64,000 nucleotides of DNA, from assembly GCF_021290985.1 (NCBI RefSeq), contig NZ_JAJOYU010000017.1:1-64000 (forward strand), in the 5' to 3' direction. The stretch comes from Rheinheimera soli (lineage in GTDB: Bacteria > Pseudomonadota > Gammaproteobacteria > Enterobacterales > Alteromonadaceae). The notes under the pieces were generated by a model. That model saw only the letters and a program-made list of their open reading frames with translations. It was not told the DNA's origin and did not search any database. A program made the translations under genes and the position numbers. Shown here in pieces: positions 33,287 through 43,170 of the stretch (position 1 is its first letter; each line of letters opens with the position of its first letter).

Positions 33287-34171
33287 TCAGATTGAAGTAA
33301 ATTTTGCTTCAAAACCGCGACTAGGTAACAGGATGAGTTCTTGTTTACTAACATTACACAATGACAGTTGAAGCCTGACTCGCTCAAACTCGCTTTCTTG
33401 ATAACATACTATTGTCCATTTAGCCGTTGGAGCACATTCAGATACTTTCTTAAAATATGGTAGATCTATGTCGTTAAGTGAGTGACCGATCACCAAGATT
33501 TCTGTTACATCAACCAATGAAGCAAAGTAACTAACATGGTTGTGAATGATCACATCCACAGGCTTTTTTAGAGCGTGCAATGGGGTCTTTGCTGCGCCTT
33601 GAGAGTCAGAAAATGGAGTTCTAAGGCTGTTACCTTCCTCGTCAATCTCAGGCTCATTGACGATCTCTGCACCATGTCCAAAGACTAAATCCTCGTAATA
33701 TCCTTCGCGGCCATGTATGTGAAACACTCGATCATCGGAGATTCGGTAAACTAGTTGTAGTGTGGAGGTGTAATTGAAGTTTAAGAATCGGTCACTGTCA
33801 TTGAACGTAATTTGGGACGCACAATCAGCGACAACAATTGAACTTATCCATTCACAAAAAAGGTCTCGAATACTCTCTACAAGAATATCAGCCTCTTCAG
33901 CCAACTCATCCTCAAGACCATACAACATGCTAGGTTTGAAAGTGTCATCTTCGAAATCTATTTCGTTATAATTGTGAAAAAATGACTCCCAGTCAAAAGA
34001 ACTAAGATTATTTTCAAAGTCTGACCAAGGTATTGCTTTTCCATCTACACCAATGAAAAACATATCCAGTTGATCGAGGGAATTCTTGTGATACTTATAG
34101 AAATCAAGATAGTTTGTAGGTAAACCATGCCAAAGATCGAAACCATTACCGATAATGACTAGTCGAGACAT
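33287..34171 (-). CDS. abiH: AbiH-family abortive infection protein
   Basis: The 294-aa protein has the AbiH hallmarks: IIGNGFDLWHGLPTNYLDF at the N-terminus, FLNFNYTSTLQLVY and FHIHGREG in the middle, and ILVIGHSLNDIDLPYF near residue 235. The family gives abortive infection against phages; the biochemical activity is unsettled. It sits 22 bases below the island-borne tmk on the same strand, so both may be one transcript. A reading frame overlapping its 3' end looks partly coding but no frameshift can be shown. Confidence 0.82.
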   Translation of the reverse strand: MSRLVIIGNGFDLWHGLPTNYLDFYKYHKNSLDQLDMFFIGVDGKAIPWSDFENNLSSFDWESFFHNYNEIDFEDDTFKPSMLYGLEDELAEEADILVESIRDLFCEWISSIVVADCASQITFNDSDRFLNFNYTSTLQLVYRISDDRVFHIHGREGYYEDLVFGHGAEIVNEPEIDEEGNSLRTPFSDSQGAAKTPLHALKKPVDVIIHNHVSYFASLVDVTEILVIGHSLNDIDLPYFKKVSECAPTAKWTIVCYQESEFERVRLQLSLCNVSKQELILLPSRGFEAKFTSI

Positions 34172-34192
34172 CCTGATATCAACCAGAGCAAA

Positions 34193-34831
34193 TCAACAAT
34201 TGTACTTAGTTAGTAATTCTTCTACCACCTTCAGAGCTTCTTGCTCGACATATTCCTTAGACTTGCTGGCATCAACAATTCGGAACCGAGTCGGCTCTTG
34301 TTCAGCTTGTTTCAAATAACCCATTCGGGCCTTTTCAAGAAACGCCACTTTTTCCTTTTCTAACCGATCAAGCTTTTCACCTCGCTGATGAACTCGTTCA
34401 AGACCAAGTTCAGGGTCGATATCAAGGATCAGATTCATAGCAGGTTTAAAGTCACCGACGGCTGAACCATTGATCTTATTAATAAGATCAATATCAATAC
34501 CTCTCGCATAGTGCTGAAAGCTGATCGTAGCAGTGTCAAAACGGTCAGATACAACCACCTTTCCATGTTCTAAAGCAGGTAAGATTTTCTCATGGAGATG
34601 CTGTGCACGAGCTGCTGCAAACAGAAAAAGCTCAGTTTTATCGCATATCTCTGGTGTATCTGGATCAAGAATCAGCTGGCGTATTTTTTCACCGATAGGA
34701 GTCCCGCCCGGCTCTCGGGTAACGACAACCTCAACACCCTTTCCTTCCAGATAGCTCTTGATCGTCGCTATAACAGTCGTCTTGCCAGCACCGTTGCCTC
34801 CATCGACAACTAACATAAAACCTTTTTTCAT
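34193..34831 (-). CDS. tmk: Thymidylate kinase, complete and divergent copy
   Basis: 212 aa from ATG 34,831. It has P-loop DGGNGAGKTT, TREPGGTPIG, DRFDTATISFQHYARG and LID QRGEKLDRLE, so all parts of a working TMP kinase are present. The enzyme makes dTDP for DNA synthesis and is essential. It is clearly different from the resident tmk fragment 320 bases upstream. Lying next to AbiH at the inner edge of the accessory region, it probably rescues the host after disruption of the native gene. Confidence 0.88.
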   Translation of the reverse strand: MKKGFMLVVDGGNGAGKTTVIATIKSYLEGKGVEVVVTREPGGTPIGEKIRQLILDPDTPEICDKTELFLFAAARAQHLHEKILPALEHGKVVVSDRFDTATISFQHYARGIDIDLINKINGSAVGDFKPAMNLILDIDPELGLERVHQRGEKLDRLEKEKVAFLEKARMGYLKQAEQEPTRFRIVDASKSKEYVEQEALKVVEELLTKYNC

Positions 34832-35150
34832 TCTGATCCCGAGTCCATTAACTTTTGGCAACTAGCCAATTTTTTTAACTGTAAACATTTTAACAAAAAT
34901 ACTACTCCATCAGAGACTAAATCTAATCACCATGAGGATTTGGTTAGTAAACCCTACTTTCCTGTATCTGGATCCGGCATGGAATCGATGAACGCTGAAT
35001 AGGCAACCTCGACTCAGCTCTTGGAACTTTAGAAGAGTTTACATTGGGTCTAGAGTCATTACAAAAGTTTGATTTATTTACAAAATTAAAAATAAAAGCT
35101 AAATATCTTGATATAAAACAGTGGTTAAGATAAGATGATAAGAGTTTACA
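34832..35150. other. Junction region between imported and broken tmk
   Basis: About 320 AT-rich bases with no gene. A short direct motif AAGATAAGATGATAAGA lies at 35,126-35,142 near the break. No integrase, transposase or clear terminal inverted repeat was seen. Confidence 0.4.
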
Positions 35151-35477
35151 CTAGCCGTGAACGAGAGATAACGCAAGATCATGGCGATCACCCAGTACCC
35201 AACAGCCTTGCTGCAAAGCGGGCTGGATCACAGTTTTGACCAGTTGCACCCGAGATGCGTACATCAATAAGAGTTCGGTTTCAGGTGCTACTTTTTCATC
35301 CTGTACTTGTTTGACTATAGTGCGTATTTGTTCAGCTAAAGGCGTACCACCTGGCTCACGGGTGCTGATAAATTTAATCTGCTGTTCGTTCAGCCATTGC
35401 TGGATAGTGCGGATAGCACTGGTTTTACCGGCGCCTTCCAGTCCTTCCACTACAATAAAACGACCTGAAGTTGTCAT
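35151..35477 (-). pseudogene. tmk: Resident thymidylate kinase, truncated after the DRHDL motif
   Basis: This 108-codon fragment has normal N-terminal TMP kinase motifs (EGLEGAGKTS, TREPGGTPLAEQIR, WVLGDRHDL). It then diverges at about 35,175 and stops seven codons later, where about 100 residues including the LID region should follow. It lies in the conserved order after mltG, so it is the native gene. The rest of the gene and holB are not in the window. Confidence 0.85.
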
Positions 35478-35512
35478 GGTTTTTTCTTTTCCAAAATTCT
35501 CTTACCTAAAAT

Positions 35513-36529
35513 TCACTTTCTTAAAATATACTGCCGCACTGCAGCATTATGCTCAGCAAGAGTGCGGGAAAACTGATGTGTACCATCGCCTTTGGAGACA
35601 AAATACAGCCAGTCACTTTGCGCAGGCTGAGCAGCAGCAATAATAGAACTGCCACTTGGCGCAGCTATTGGACCTGGAGGTAAGCCAAAATGCTGATAGG
35701 TATTATAGAGATGTGGATTGCGCAAATCAGCTCTGGTGATGTCTCCATTAAAACTATCGCCTAAACCGTAAATAACAGTTGGGTCTGTTTGTAATCTCAT
35801 TCCAAGCGCCAGTCGATTCACAAAAACCGAGCTGACAAGAGGTTTCTCGGGTTCATGGCCACTTTCTTTTTCGATAATAGAAGCCATGATCAGCAATTCA
35901 TAAGGTGTTTTGTAGGGCAGTTGAGGCTGTCGACTATCCCAGGCCTGCTGTAAACGTTGGATCAATAACTGATTAGCGCGTTTTAATAATTCAGTACTGG
36001 TGCTGTTGGCGGTGTAATTATAGGTTTCAGCAAAAAACAAAGCCTCAGCATTGCTTGGTTTGTCACCCCAATTGTCTGGCCATTGGGCTAAAGCCACCAT
36101 ATCTGTATCTTCGGCCAGATCGTGTTTTAAGTATTGTGCTTCAGCCATACGTTTTAAGCTTTGGCTTAAAGTTTCCCCTTCTTTGATGCTAAAAGAGAAT
36201 TGCGCCACTTTGCCACTGGCGAATAAATGCAACATTTGCAATAAACGGGTTGGCTTTTGATCTGTGGGTACTTTGTATACGCCCTGATGCAATTTTGCTA
36301 ATTCAGGATGCATACGCAAATAAATAGATAACCAACGGCATTGGGCGTTACTCAGCAGTTGTTGTTGCTGCCAACTGCGACACAGCTTCATCGCGCTGTC
36401 GCCCGCTTTAATTTCGATGTAAGGCTCAGTCAGCGCTAAAGTACTCTGGCTGTACTGCTGCCATACATGACTTAACCCCAGATAACTAAGCAGTGCAACT
36501 AACAGGACCACAAATAAAGTTCGGATCAA
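35513..36529 (-). CDS. mltG: Endolytic murein transglycosylase MltG
   Basis: The 338-aa protein has one N-terminal membrane anchor, a LysM-like region and the YceG domain. LLIMASIIEKESGHEPEKP carries the catalytic Glu, followed by LQTDPTVIYGLG and YNTYQHFGLPPGPIAAPS. It cleaves nascent glycan strands and so sets their length. The start overlaps pabC by four bases (ATGA), and the order pabC-mltG-tmk is conserved. Confidence 0.93.
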   Translation of the reverse strand: MIRTLFVVLLVALLSYLGLSHVWQQYSQSTLALTEPYIEIKAGDSAMKLCRSWQQQQLLSNAQCRWLSIYLRMHPELAKLHQGVYKVPTDQKPTRLLQMLHLFASGKVAQFSFSIKEGETLSQSLKRMAEAQYLKHDLAEDTDMVALAQWPDNWGDKPSNAEALFFAETYNYTANSTSTELLKRANQLLIQRLQQAWDSRQPQLPYKTPYELLIMASIIEKESGHEPEKPLVSSVFVNRLALGMRLQTDPTVIYGLGDSFNGDITRADLRNPHLYNTYQHFGLPPGPIAAPSGSSIIAAAQPAQSDWLYFVSKGDGTHQFSRTLAEHNAAVRQYILRK

Positions 36530-37290
36530 AGCTCAACTCCGCTGACAAACTGACGTACCAGTTCGATATTTTTAGTTTGCCCGGCAAATTCCTTCACCGG
36601 CACTACACCCATCAGGGCATTACAAATCAATAGGGCATCGGCTTGCTGCAGATCAACAAGGCCAAAGTTGCCTTCGGTGACCAGCAGATGAGCCATCAGA
36701 TGTTGGCGCATAACCCCACAGACACCTGCCTGATCCAGCGCAGCAGTAAACCACTGGCCTTCTTTACAAAACATCAGATTGGCGGCTGACACTTCAATCA
36801 CAGCGCCACTTTGATCCTGCACCACAACTTCATCAAAACCGCTTTGAGCTAATTCAGCTTTGATCAGCACCTGCTCCAGCCTGTTGTTGTGTTTTAAACC
36901 AGCCAAAGCAGGTTGCTGTGCCAGTTTCAATTGTGCCACCCCCAGGCGAATGCCCTGTTGCTGCCAATCACTGTAATCTGGTAAAGCTGCAGTGCTGATA
37001 TAACAGCAAGGCGATTCAATACCTTGTGGGCTATAGCCTCTGCCTGCCTGCCCACGGCTGATCAGTACTTTAATTACTTGGTCAGGTGCTGAAATACTTT
37101 GCTGCACTTTTCTGGTCAGTTCATTGGTATCAAATTCATTGATCAGTAAACGTCTGGCCCCTAAAACTAAACGTTCAAGATGCAAATCCCATAGCATGGC
37201 TTTGCCGTCTTTTACCCGCACCGTGGTAAAAAGTCCGTCACCATACTGAAAACTGCGATCTGTGCTGTTGGGAGCCTGCAGGTAAAGCAT
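36526..37290 (-). CDS. pabC: Aminodeoxychorismate lyase
   Basis: The 254-aa class IV PLP enzyme begins with RSFQYGDGLFTTVRV. The PLP lysine is in GLKHNNRLEQVLIKAE and the EVSAANLMF phosphate-binding segment follows. It releases pyruvate from aminodeoxychorismate to give p-aminobenzoate for folate. I chose the ATG at 37,290 over the preceding TTG. Confidence 0.9.
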   Translation of the reverse strand: MLYLQAPNSTDRSFQYGDGLFTTVRVKDGKAMLWDLHLERLVLGARRLLINEFDTNELTRKVQQSISAPDQVIKVLISRGQAGRGYSPQGIESPCCYISTAALPDYSDWQQQGIRLGVAQLKLAQQPALAGLKHNNRLEQVLIKAELAQSGFDEVVVQDQSGAVIEVSAANLMFCKEGQWFTAALDQAGVCGVMRQHLMAHLLVTEGNFGLVDLQQADALLICNALMGVVPVKEFAGQTKNIELVRQFVSGVEL

Positions 37291-37427
37291 CAATGCCAGT
37301 CCACATCATTTGAAAAAATCTGGCCGAAAGTATGCCTGAAATCAGTGACTTTGGGAATCTAGGGGCCGAGTCTTGTCTCAGACTCAAAATCGATATAACC
37401 GAGGAAGTTTGGAGCAAAAAATCGATA

Positions 37428-37457
37428 TTGGGGTCAGAGCTAAAGCTCTGACCCCAA
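37428..37457 (-). terminator. Strong 13-bp hairpin after fabF
   Basis: TTGGGGTCAGAGC and its exact complement enclose a four-base loop, five bases past the fabF stop codon. On the minus strand the T-run comes 9 bases later. GGGGTCAGAG resembles a dispersed REP-like motif I have seen in gammaproteobacteria, so it may be a REP unit acting as terminator. Confidence 0.6.
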
Positions 37458-37461
37458 AGTT

Positions 37462-38700
37462 TTAGATTTTCTTAAACAGAATAGAACCGTTAGTACCACC
37501 AAAACCAAAGGAATTACATAAAGCGTATTCCATTTTGGCATCGCGGGCCGTGTGCGGTACGTAGTCTAAGTCACAACCTTCATCCGGGTTATCCAGGTTG
37601 ATGGTTGGAGAGACTTTCTGGTCGATCAGCGACAAAATCGTGATGATAGATTCAACAGAACCCGCAGCACCCAATAAGTGCCCCATCATCGACTTGCTGG
37701 AACTGACCATTAATCCTTCTGGTTTAGCACCAAAAATAGATTTAATCGCCATAGTTTCAGCGATATCACCTGCTGGCGTGGACGTGCCGTGCGCATTGAT
37801 ATACTGCACCTGTTCGGCGTTTACACCGGCATCACGTAAGGCATTTTTCATTGCCAAAGCAGCGCCACGACCGTTTTCCGGTGGTGAAGTCATATGATAG
37901 GCATCGCCACTCATACCAAAACCTACCAGTTCAGCGTAAATCTTAGCGCCACGAGCTTTGGCATGTTCGTACTCTTCCAATACGACAACACCAGCTCCGT
38001 CGCCTAATACAAAACCGTCACGGTCTTTGTCCCATGGACGACTTGCTTGTTGTGGCGCGTCGTTACGGGTTGATAAAGCACGGGCTGCACCGAAGCCACC
38101 CATACCTAAAGTTGTAGAAGCTTTTTCTGCACCACCAGCAATCATCGCGTCCGCATCACCGTACGCAATCATACGGGCGGCCTGACCAATGTTATGCACA
38201 CCTGTAGTACAGGCAGTCACTATACTGATATTTGGACCTTGCAGACCTAACATGATGGATAAATGACCTGAAATCATGTTGATAATGGTAGAAGGCACAA
38301 AAAACGGCGACAAACGACGTGGGCCGCTGTTCAGTAATTTGGTGTGGTTTTCTTCAATTAAACCTAAACCACCAATACCTGAACCTACAGCAACACCAAT
38401 ACGCTCGGCGTTTTCTTCGTTAATTTCCAGTCCGGAATCTTTAAAAGCCTGCACACCGGCAGCTACACCGTACTGGATAAATAAATCCATTTTTTTGGCT
38501 TCTTTGGCCGGGAAAAACTGTTCGACGTCAAAATTTTTAACTAAACCTGCAAATTTGGTGGTGTAAGCCTCTGGATCAATATGATCAAACAGCGCTATTC
38601 CACTTTGACCTTGTAATAAAGCCTGCCAGGTCGACGTTACATCGTTCCCCAGGGGCGTTAGCATACCTAAGCCCGTCACAACCACTCGACGTTTTGCCAC
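37462..38700 (-). CDS. fabF: 3-oxoacyl-ACP synthase II
   Basis: The 412-aa condensing enzyme has the Cys-His-His triad: [22 protein letters not shown] and [23 protein letters not shown] is near the C-terminus. It elongates acyl-ACP with malonyl-ACP and adjusts the 16:1/18:1 ratio. It follows acpP in the fab cluster. Confidence 0.95.
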   Translation of the reverse strand: MAKRRVVVTGLGMLTPLGNDVTSTWQALLQGQSGIALFDHIDPEAYTTKFAGLVKNFDVEQFFPAKEAKKMDLFIQYGVAAGVQAFKDSGLEINEENAERIGVAVGSGIGGLGLIEENHTKLLNSGPRRLSPFFVPSTIINMISGHLSIMLGLQGPNISIVTACTTGVHNIGQAARMIAYGDADAMIAGGAEKASTTLGMGGFGAARALSTRNDAPQQASRPWDKDRDGFVLGDGAGVVVLEEYEHAKARGAKIYAELVGFGMSGDAYHMTSPPENGRGAALAMKNALRDAGVNAEQVQYINAHGTSTPAGDIAETMAIKSIFGAKPEGLMVSSSKSMMGHLLGAAGSVESIITILSLIDQKVSPTINLDNPDEGCDLDYVPHTARDAKMEYALCNSFGFGGTNGSILFKKI

Positions 38701-38820
38701 AGAATCCTCCGCAGTCTAATTTATTCTTTATTGCTGATCTGCTCCTGCATTGAGTACGTAGCAGACAGCTTCAGAAACAAAAACGGGTAGCAGAGGCTAC
38801 CCGTTTTGTCAGCTCAACGC

Positions 38821-39057
38821 TTACTCAGCGTGGGCCTTGATATAGTCGATAGCAGACTGTACCGTTGTAATTTTTTCAGCTTCTTCGTCTGGGATCTCTG
38901 TATCGAATTCTTCTTCCAGAGCCATAACTAATTCTACTGTGTCCAGAGAGTCAGCGCCTAAATCGTCAACGAAAGAAGATTCGTGCTTCACTTCTTCTTC
39001 TTTAACGCCTAACTGCTCGATGATAATTTTTTTAACGCGTTCTTCGATGTTGCTCAT
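38821..39057 (-). CDS. acpP: Acyl carrier protein
   Basis: 78 aa from ATG 39,057, acidic, with the phosphopantetheine site DSL in [20 protein letters not shown]. It carries growing acyl chains on the serine. The ORF is open upstream, but family length fixes this start. It lies between fabG and fabF. Confidence 0.95.
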   Translation of the reverse strand: MSNIEERVKKIIIEQLGVKEEEVKHESSFVDDLGADSLDTVELVMALEEEFDTEIPDEEAEKITTVQSAIDYIKAHAE

Positions 39058-39240
39058 CTTTTCTTCCTTTTTCTCATGTAAATCGCAACAATTGGTGCAA
39101 TTTTGTGTGGCGGCTAGTTTATGCGTAAGCCTGATTTGTTGCAAGTAACGACTAAGTCTTTTCCTGCTGGTCAAACCATTTGCCTTAGTTCCTGAAACCG
39201 CAGTTTTATTGACTGCTACTTCAGGCACACTGGCAAAAGC

Positions 39241-39990
39241 TTACACCATATACATACCACCGTTGATATGGATGGTTTCACCCGTAATATAGGCTGCCGG
39301 ACCTGAAGCCAAAAAGGCTACAGCGGCTGCTATTTCTTCCGGCTGGCCCAGACGATTCGCTGGGACCTGGCTGAAAATTGCTTCTTTTTGCTCTTCTGAC
39401 AATTCTTTGGTCATATCGGTGTCGATAAAACCAGGTGCAACAGCGTTCACCGTGATACCACGGGAGGCAACTTCTCTGGCTAATGACTTGGTGAAACCTA
39501 ACACGCCCGCTTTCGCTGCAGCATAGTTGGTCTGACCCGCATTGCCCATAGAACCAACCACTGAACCTATGCTGATGATCCGGCCGTGACGCTTTTTCAT
39601 CATGCTACGCAGCACAGCTTTACTTAAACGGTACACTGATGTCAAATTGGTTTGCATGATGTCGAACCATTCTTCTTCTTTCATGCGCATCAACAGGTTA
39701 TCGCGGGTAATACCAGCGTTGTTCACCAGAATATCAATATCACCAAACTGAGTTTTAATCGTCTCTAAACACTGCTCAATAGAAGCTGTATCGCCGACAT
39801 TTAACACCAGGCCTAAACCTTTGTCACCTAAATAAGCGGAAATAGCTGCTGCACCTGATTCAGTTGTTGCAGTTCCAACCACTTTAGCGCCTAAAGCGGC
39901 TAATTGTTCAGCAATAGCGCGACCAATACCACGGCTTGCGCCTGTGACTAAAGCCACCTGACCTTCTAACGAAATAAATGGAGTCGTCAT
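39241..39990 (-). CDS. fabG: 3-oxoacyl-ACP reductase
   Basis: The 249-aa short-chain dehydrogenase has the cofactor motif TGASRGIGRA, NNAG, the catalytic Ser and YAAAKAGV Tyr/Lys, and C-terminal NGGMYMV. It reduces 3-oxoacyl-ACP with NADPH. Confidence 0.95.
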   Translation of the reverse strand: MTTPFISLEGQVALVTGASRGIGRAIAEQLAALGAKVVGTATTESGAAAISAYLGDKGLGLVLNVGDTASIEQCLETIKTQFGDIDILVNNAGITRDNLLMRMKEEEWFDIMQTNLTSVYRLSKAVLRSMMKKRHGRIISIGSVVGSMGNAGQTNYAAAKAGVLGFTKSLAREVASRGITVNAVAPGFIDTDMTKELSEEQKEAIFSQVPANRLGQPEEIAAAVAFLASGPAAYITGETIHINGGMYMV

Positions 39991-40004
39991 TCTATGTAAG
40001 CCTT

Positions 40005-40943
40005 TTATTCTGCAGCTAAAGCGTCTTTTAACGACGCTACATCTGTCACTGAAGCAGTGTTCAGCTCTTTATTAATACGTTTAATTAAGCCACTTAATAC
40101 CTTGCCTGCACCCAGTTCAATTACTGTGTCCACGCCTTGTGCAGCTAAAAATTCGATACTTTCTGTCCAGCGCACCGGACTATACAACTGACGAACCAAT
40201 GCATCTTTGATTGCAGCGGCATCAGCTGCCGCAACAACGTCCACATTGTTCACTACAGGTATGACAGCTGTATGAAACGAAATACTGTTTAAATCATCTG
40301 CCAGTTTATCTGCTGCAGGCTTCATTAAAGCGCAGTGTGACGGCACAGATACAGGTAAAGGCAGTGCACGTTTGGCACCAGCGGCTTTACAAAGTTCATT
40401 GGCACGTTCAACAGCAGCTTTATTACCGGCAATCACCACCTGACCAGGTGAGTTAAAATTGACAGGAGACACCACTTGACCTTGCGCTGCTTCTTCGCAG
40501 GCTTTGGCAATCAGTGCATCGTCCAGACCAATAATGGCTGACATAGCGCCAGTACCGGCAGGCACAGCCAGTTGCATATACTGACCACGTTTTTCCACCA
40601 GCTTGACGGCGTCAGACAAGGTCAATACGCCAGCACAAACTAAAGCGGAGTATTCACCTAAAGAGTGACCCGCTAAATAAGCAGGTGTTGCACCGCCCTG
40701 CTCCAGCCATACACGATATACAGCAACAGAAGTTGTTAATAAAGCTGGCTGAGTGCGGTGCGTTTCGTTTAATGCGGTATCAGGACCATTGGCGACTAAT
40801 GCCCATAAGTCATAACCTAAAGCTGCTGAGGCTTCAGCGAAGGTGTCACGCACTGTAGCGAATTCAGCATGAAGTTCGGCTAACATACCAACGCTTTGTG
40901 AACCCTGTCCTGGAAATACCAATGCAAGTTTGTTGTTCATCAT
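40005..40943 (-). CDS. fabD: Malonyl-CoA:ACP transacylase
   Basis: The 312-aa protein has FPGQGSQSVGM and the nucleophile in AGHSLGEYSALV, with the catalytic His in VPSHCALMKPAA. It loads malonate on ACP. Two adjacent ATG codons are possible starts; the second is spaced better from GAG. Confidence 0.95.
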   Translation of the reverse strand: MMNNKLALVFPGQGSQSVGMLAELHAEFATVRDTFAEASAALGYDLWALVANGPDTALNETHRTQPALLTTSVAVYRVWLEQGGATPAYLAGHSLGEYSALVCAGVLTLSDAVKLVEKRGQYMQLAVPAGTGAMSAIIGLDDALIAKACEEAAQGQVVSPVNFNSPGQVVIAGNKAAVERANELCKAAGAKRALPLPVSVPSHCALMKPAADKLADDLNSISFHTAVIPVVNNVDVVAAADAAAIKDALVRQLYSPVRWTESIEFLAAQGVDTVIELGAGKVLSGLIKRINKELNTASVTDVASLKDALAAE

Positions 40944-40970
40944 TTTTCTCGCAATATTCTCGTACTATCG

Positions 40971-41930
40971 TTAATAACGTATTAAAGCAGAAGCCCAGGC
41001 AAAACCGCTGCCAAATGCTTCGAGCAATATAGTTTGTCCACGCTGAATACGGCCATCACGCACAGCTTCATCTAAGGCTGTAGGCACTGTCGCTGCTGAG
41101 GTATTGCCGTATCTGTCGAGGTTGATCACCACCTGATCCATCGACATATCCAGTTTACGTGCCACAGCAGAGATAATGCGCAGGTTGGCCTGATGTGGCA
41201 CTAACCAGTCAATTTGTGATTTATCCATGTTGTTGGCAGCAAGGGTTTGCTCGACCACTTCAGATAAACGAGTGACTGCAACTTTAAATACTTCGTTGCC
41301 TTTCATCGCGCCCCACGAACTGTGCACTGATGCTTCAACACCACGGATAGGGTTGTCGACATACAATAATTCGGAATGTTTACCGTCAGCATGAATATGA
41401 GTAGATAAAATACCCGGCTGTTCAGAGGCTTCTAAAATAACAGCGCCTGCAGCGTCACCAAATAAAATCACCATGCTGCGATCTTCAGGGCTCATTAAAC
41501 GCGATAAACAATCTGCACCAATCACCAACACTCGTTTTGCCATACCACTTTTTACATACTGGTCAGCAATACTTAAGGCGTAGCAGAAGCCTGCACAGGC
41601 TGCTGCAACATCAAAAGCCGGAATGCCCGGAATATCCAGTTCACGCTGCACTTCGCAGGCTGCGCTTGGTAAAGCACGGGAAGCACTGGTGGTGGCCAGT
41701 ACTATCATATCGATGGAATTTTTTTCGATGCCTGCTGCTTCAATAGCTTTGAGTGCAGCCTGAGCACCCATAGTAGCAACAGTTTCATTGTCGCCTATAA
41801 TGCGGCGTTCTTTGATACCAGTACGTTCGATGATCCACTCGTCTGTGGTTTCAACCATGGTTTCGAGATCAGCATTGGTTCTGACCTGAGACGGAAAGTA
41901 ACTTCCGGTTCCAATAATGCGTGAATACAT
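40971..41930 (-). CDS. fabH: 3-oxoacyl-ACP synthase III
   Basis: The 319-aa initiating condensing enzyme has Cys in [11 protein letters not shown], His in VPHQANLRI and Asn in YGNTSAA. It joins acetyl-CoA to malonyl-ACP, the first step of fatty acid synthesis. It starts six bases after plsX. Confidence 0.95.
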   Translation of the reverse strand: MYSRIIGTGSYFPSQVRTNADLETMVETTDEWIIERTGIKERRIIGDNETVATMGAQAALKAIEAAGIEKNSIDMIVLATTSASRALPSAACEVQRELDIPGIPAFDVAAACAGFCYALSIADQYVKSGMAKRVLVIGADCLSRLMSPEDRSMVILFGDAAGAVILEASEQPGILSTHIHADGKHSELLYVDNPIRGVEASVHSSWGAMKGNEVFKVAVTRLSEVVEQTLAANNMDKSQIDWLVPHQANLRIISAVARKLDMSMDQVVINLDRYGNTSAATVPTALDEAVRDGRIQRGQTILLEAFGSGFAWASALIRY

Positions 41931-41936
41931 TGGGCC

Positions 41937-42977
41937 CTACGCTTTGTCAATTAATACGTGTTCCAGCCTGTCTTTGATCTTCACCGGCACCTGGCGTTCA
42001 ACCTCGCGCACGGCCTGACGGATGGCACTAAGAAATGCTTCTTTTGTCGCATTTCCATGACTCTTCACTACAATTCCGCGCAATCCTATCAGACTTGCCC
42101 CGTTATACTGGTCGGGGTTCACGCCTAAAGCCATACTTTTCAGGAAAGGTTTGATTAACCAGCCGAAAAGTTGAGCAGACATGGAGTTTTTCAGTGCAGT
42201 TTCTAAGCGTTTTAAGATGAGTTTCGCTACACCTTCACAGGTTTTCAGCGCCACATTGCCAACAAAGCCATCACAAACTATGACGTCAGCTTTGCCGGAA
42301 AAAATGTCATTGCCTTCGATATAGCCAATGTAATTGATATCCGCACATTCGGATAAGAGTAAGGAGGTTCGCTTGATTTGATCCGAACCTTTGATTTCTT
42401 CTTCGCCCATGTTCAGCAAAGCCACTTTGGGTTTGACTATGCCTTCCACCTCTTCGGCCATTACAGCGCCCATCACGGCAAACTGGAACAAGGTGTCTGA
42501 ATCGCAATTCACCGTAGCGCCTAAATCCAGCATAAAGACTGGGCTGCCAACAGTAGAAGGCAGGCTACTTATTAAAGCAGGACGTTCAACGCCGTTCAGC
42601 ATCTTTAAAACAAAATGTGCCATAGCAATCAAAGCCCCGGTATTACCGGCACTGACACAAGCAGCCACTTTGTTTTGTTCGACTAAATCCAGAGCAATAC
42701 GCATCGACGACTGGCGCTTGTTGCGCAAAGCCACAGAAGGTTTGTCGGTCATCAGAACAGTTTGGGAAGCATGCTGAACAGAAAGCTGAGGATGGTTTAA
42801 ATAACCAGCTTGTTCCAATTCATGGGTAAGTATTTCAGAATCGCCGCAGAGGACTAGATCTACATGGGGAAATTCGCACAGCGCTTCTATTGCTGCAGGA
42901 ATAGTTGATTGGGGGCCATGGTCGCCCCCCATCATGTCTAAAGCTATTTTAAGTCGTAGTGGTTGCAACGAGTGCAT
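41937..42977 (-). CDS. plsX: Phosphate acyltransferase PlsX
   Basis: The 346-aa protein begins IALDMMGGDHGP and contains SAGNTGALIAMA and VCDGFVGNVALK, diagnostic of PlsX. It turns acyl-ACP into acyl phosphate for phospholipid synthesis. The gene order rpmF-plsX-fabH is conserved. Confidence 0.95.
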   Translation of the reverse strand: MHSLQPLRLKIALDMMGGDHGPQSTIPAAIEALCEFPHVDLVLCGDSEILTHELEQAGYLNHPQLSVQHASQTVLMTDKPSVALRNKRQSSMRIALDLVEQNKVAACVSAGNTGALIAMAHFVLKMLNGVERPALISSLPSTVGSPVFMLDLGATVNCDSDTLFQFAVMGAVMAEEVEGIVKPKVALLNMGEEEIKGSDQIKRTSLLLSECADINYIGYIEGNDIFSGKADVIVCDGFVGNVALKTCEGVAKLILKRLETALKNSMSAQLFGWLIKPFLKSMALGVNPDQYNGASLIGLRGIVVKSHGNATKEAFLSAIRQAVREVERQVPVKIKDRLEHVLIDKA

Positions 42978-42983
42978 CCAACC

Positions 42984-43151
42984 TTACTTAATTACTTTAC
43001 GACCTTTGTAGTAACCATCTTCAGTGATGTGGTGACGACGGTGCGTCTCACCTGAAGTTGCGTCTACAGACAGCGTTGGCCCAGTCAACGCATCATGAGA
43101 ACGACGCATGTCACGTCTTGCACGAGATTTTTTGTTTTGCTGTACAGCCAT
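42984..43151 (-). CDS. rpmF: 50S ribosomal protein L32
   Basis: This short gene (55 aa) encodes [20 protein letters not shown], the conserved L32 start, then a [17 protein letters not shown] tail. It is a basic protein of the large ribosomal subunit. It lies between yceD and plsX as in most gammaproteobacteria. Confidence 0.95.
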   Translation of the reverse strand: MAVQQNKKSRARRDMRRSHDALTGPTLSVDATSGETHRRHHITEDGYYKGRKVIK

Positions 43152-43170
43152 TGCCTTTCTCCTAAAAAAA

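Noticed and set aside
33166-33387. Reading frame overlapping the abiH 3' end, with a coding-like charged tail
   Set aside because: abiH ends at a normal place for the family, so a frameshifted extension is not needed; no separate start with an SD is seen.
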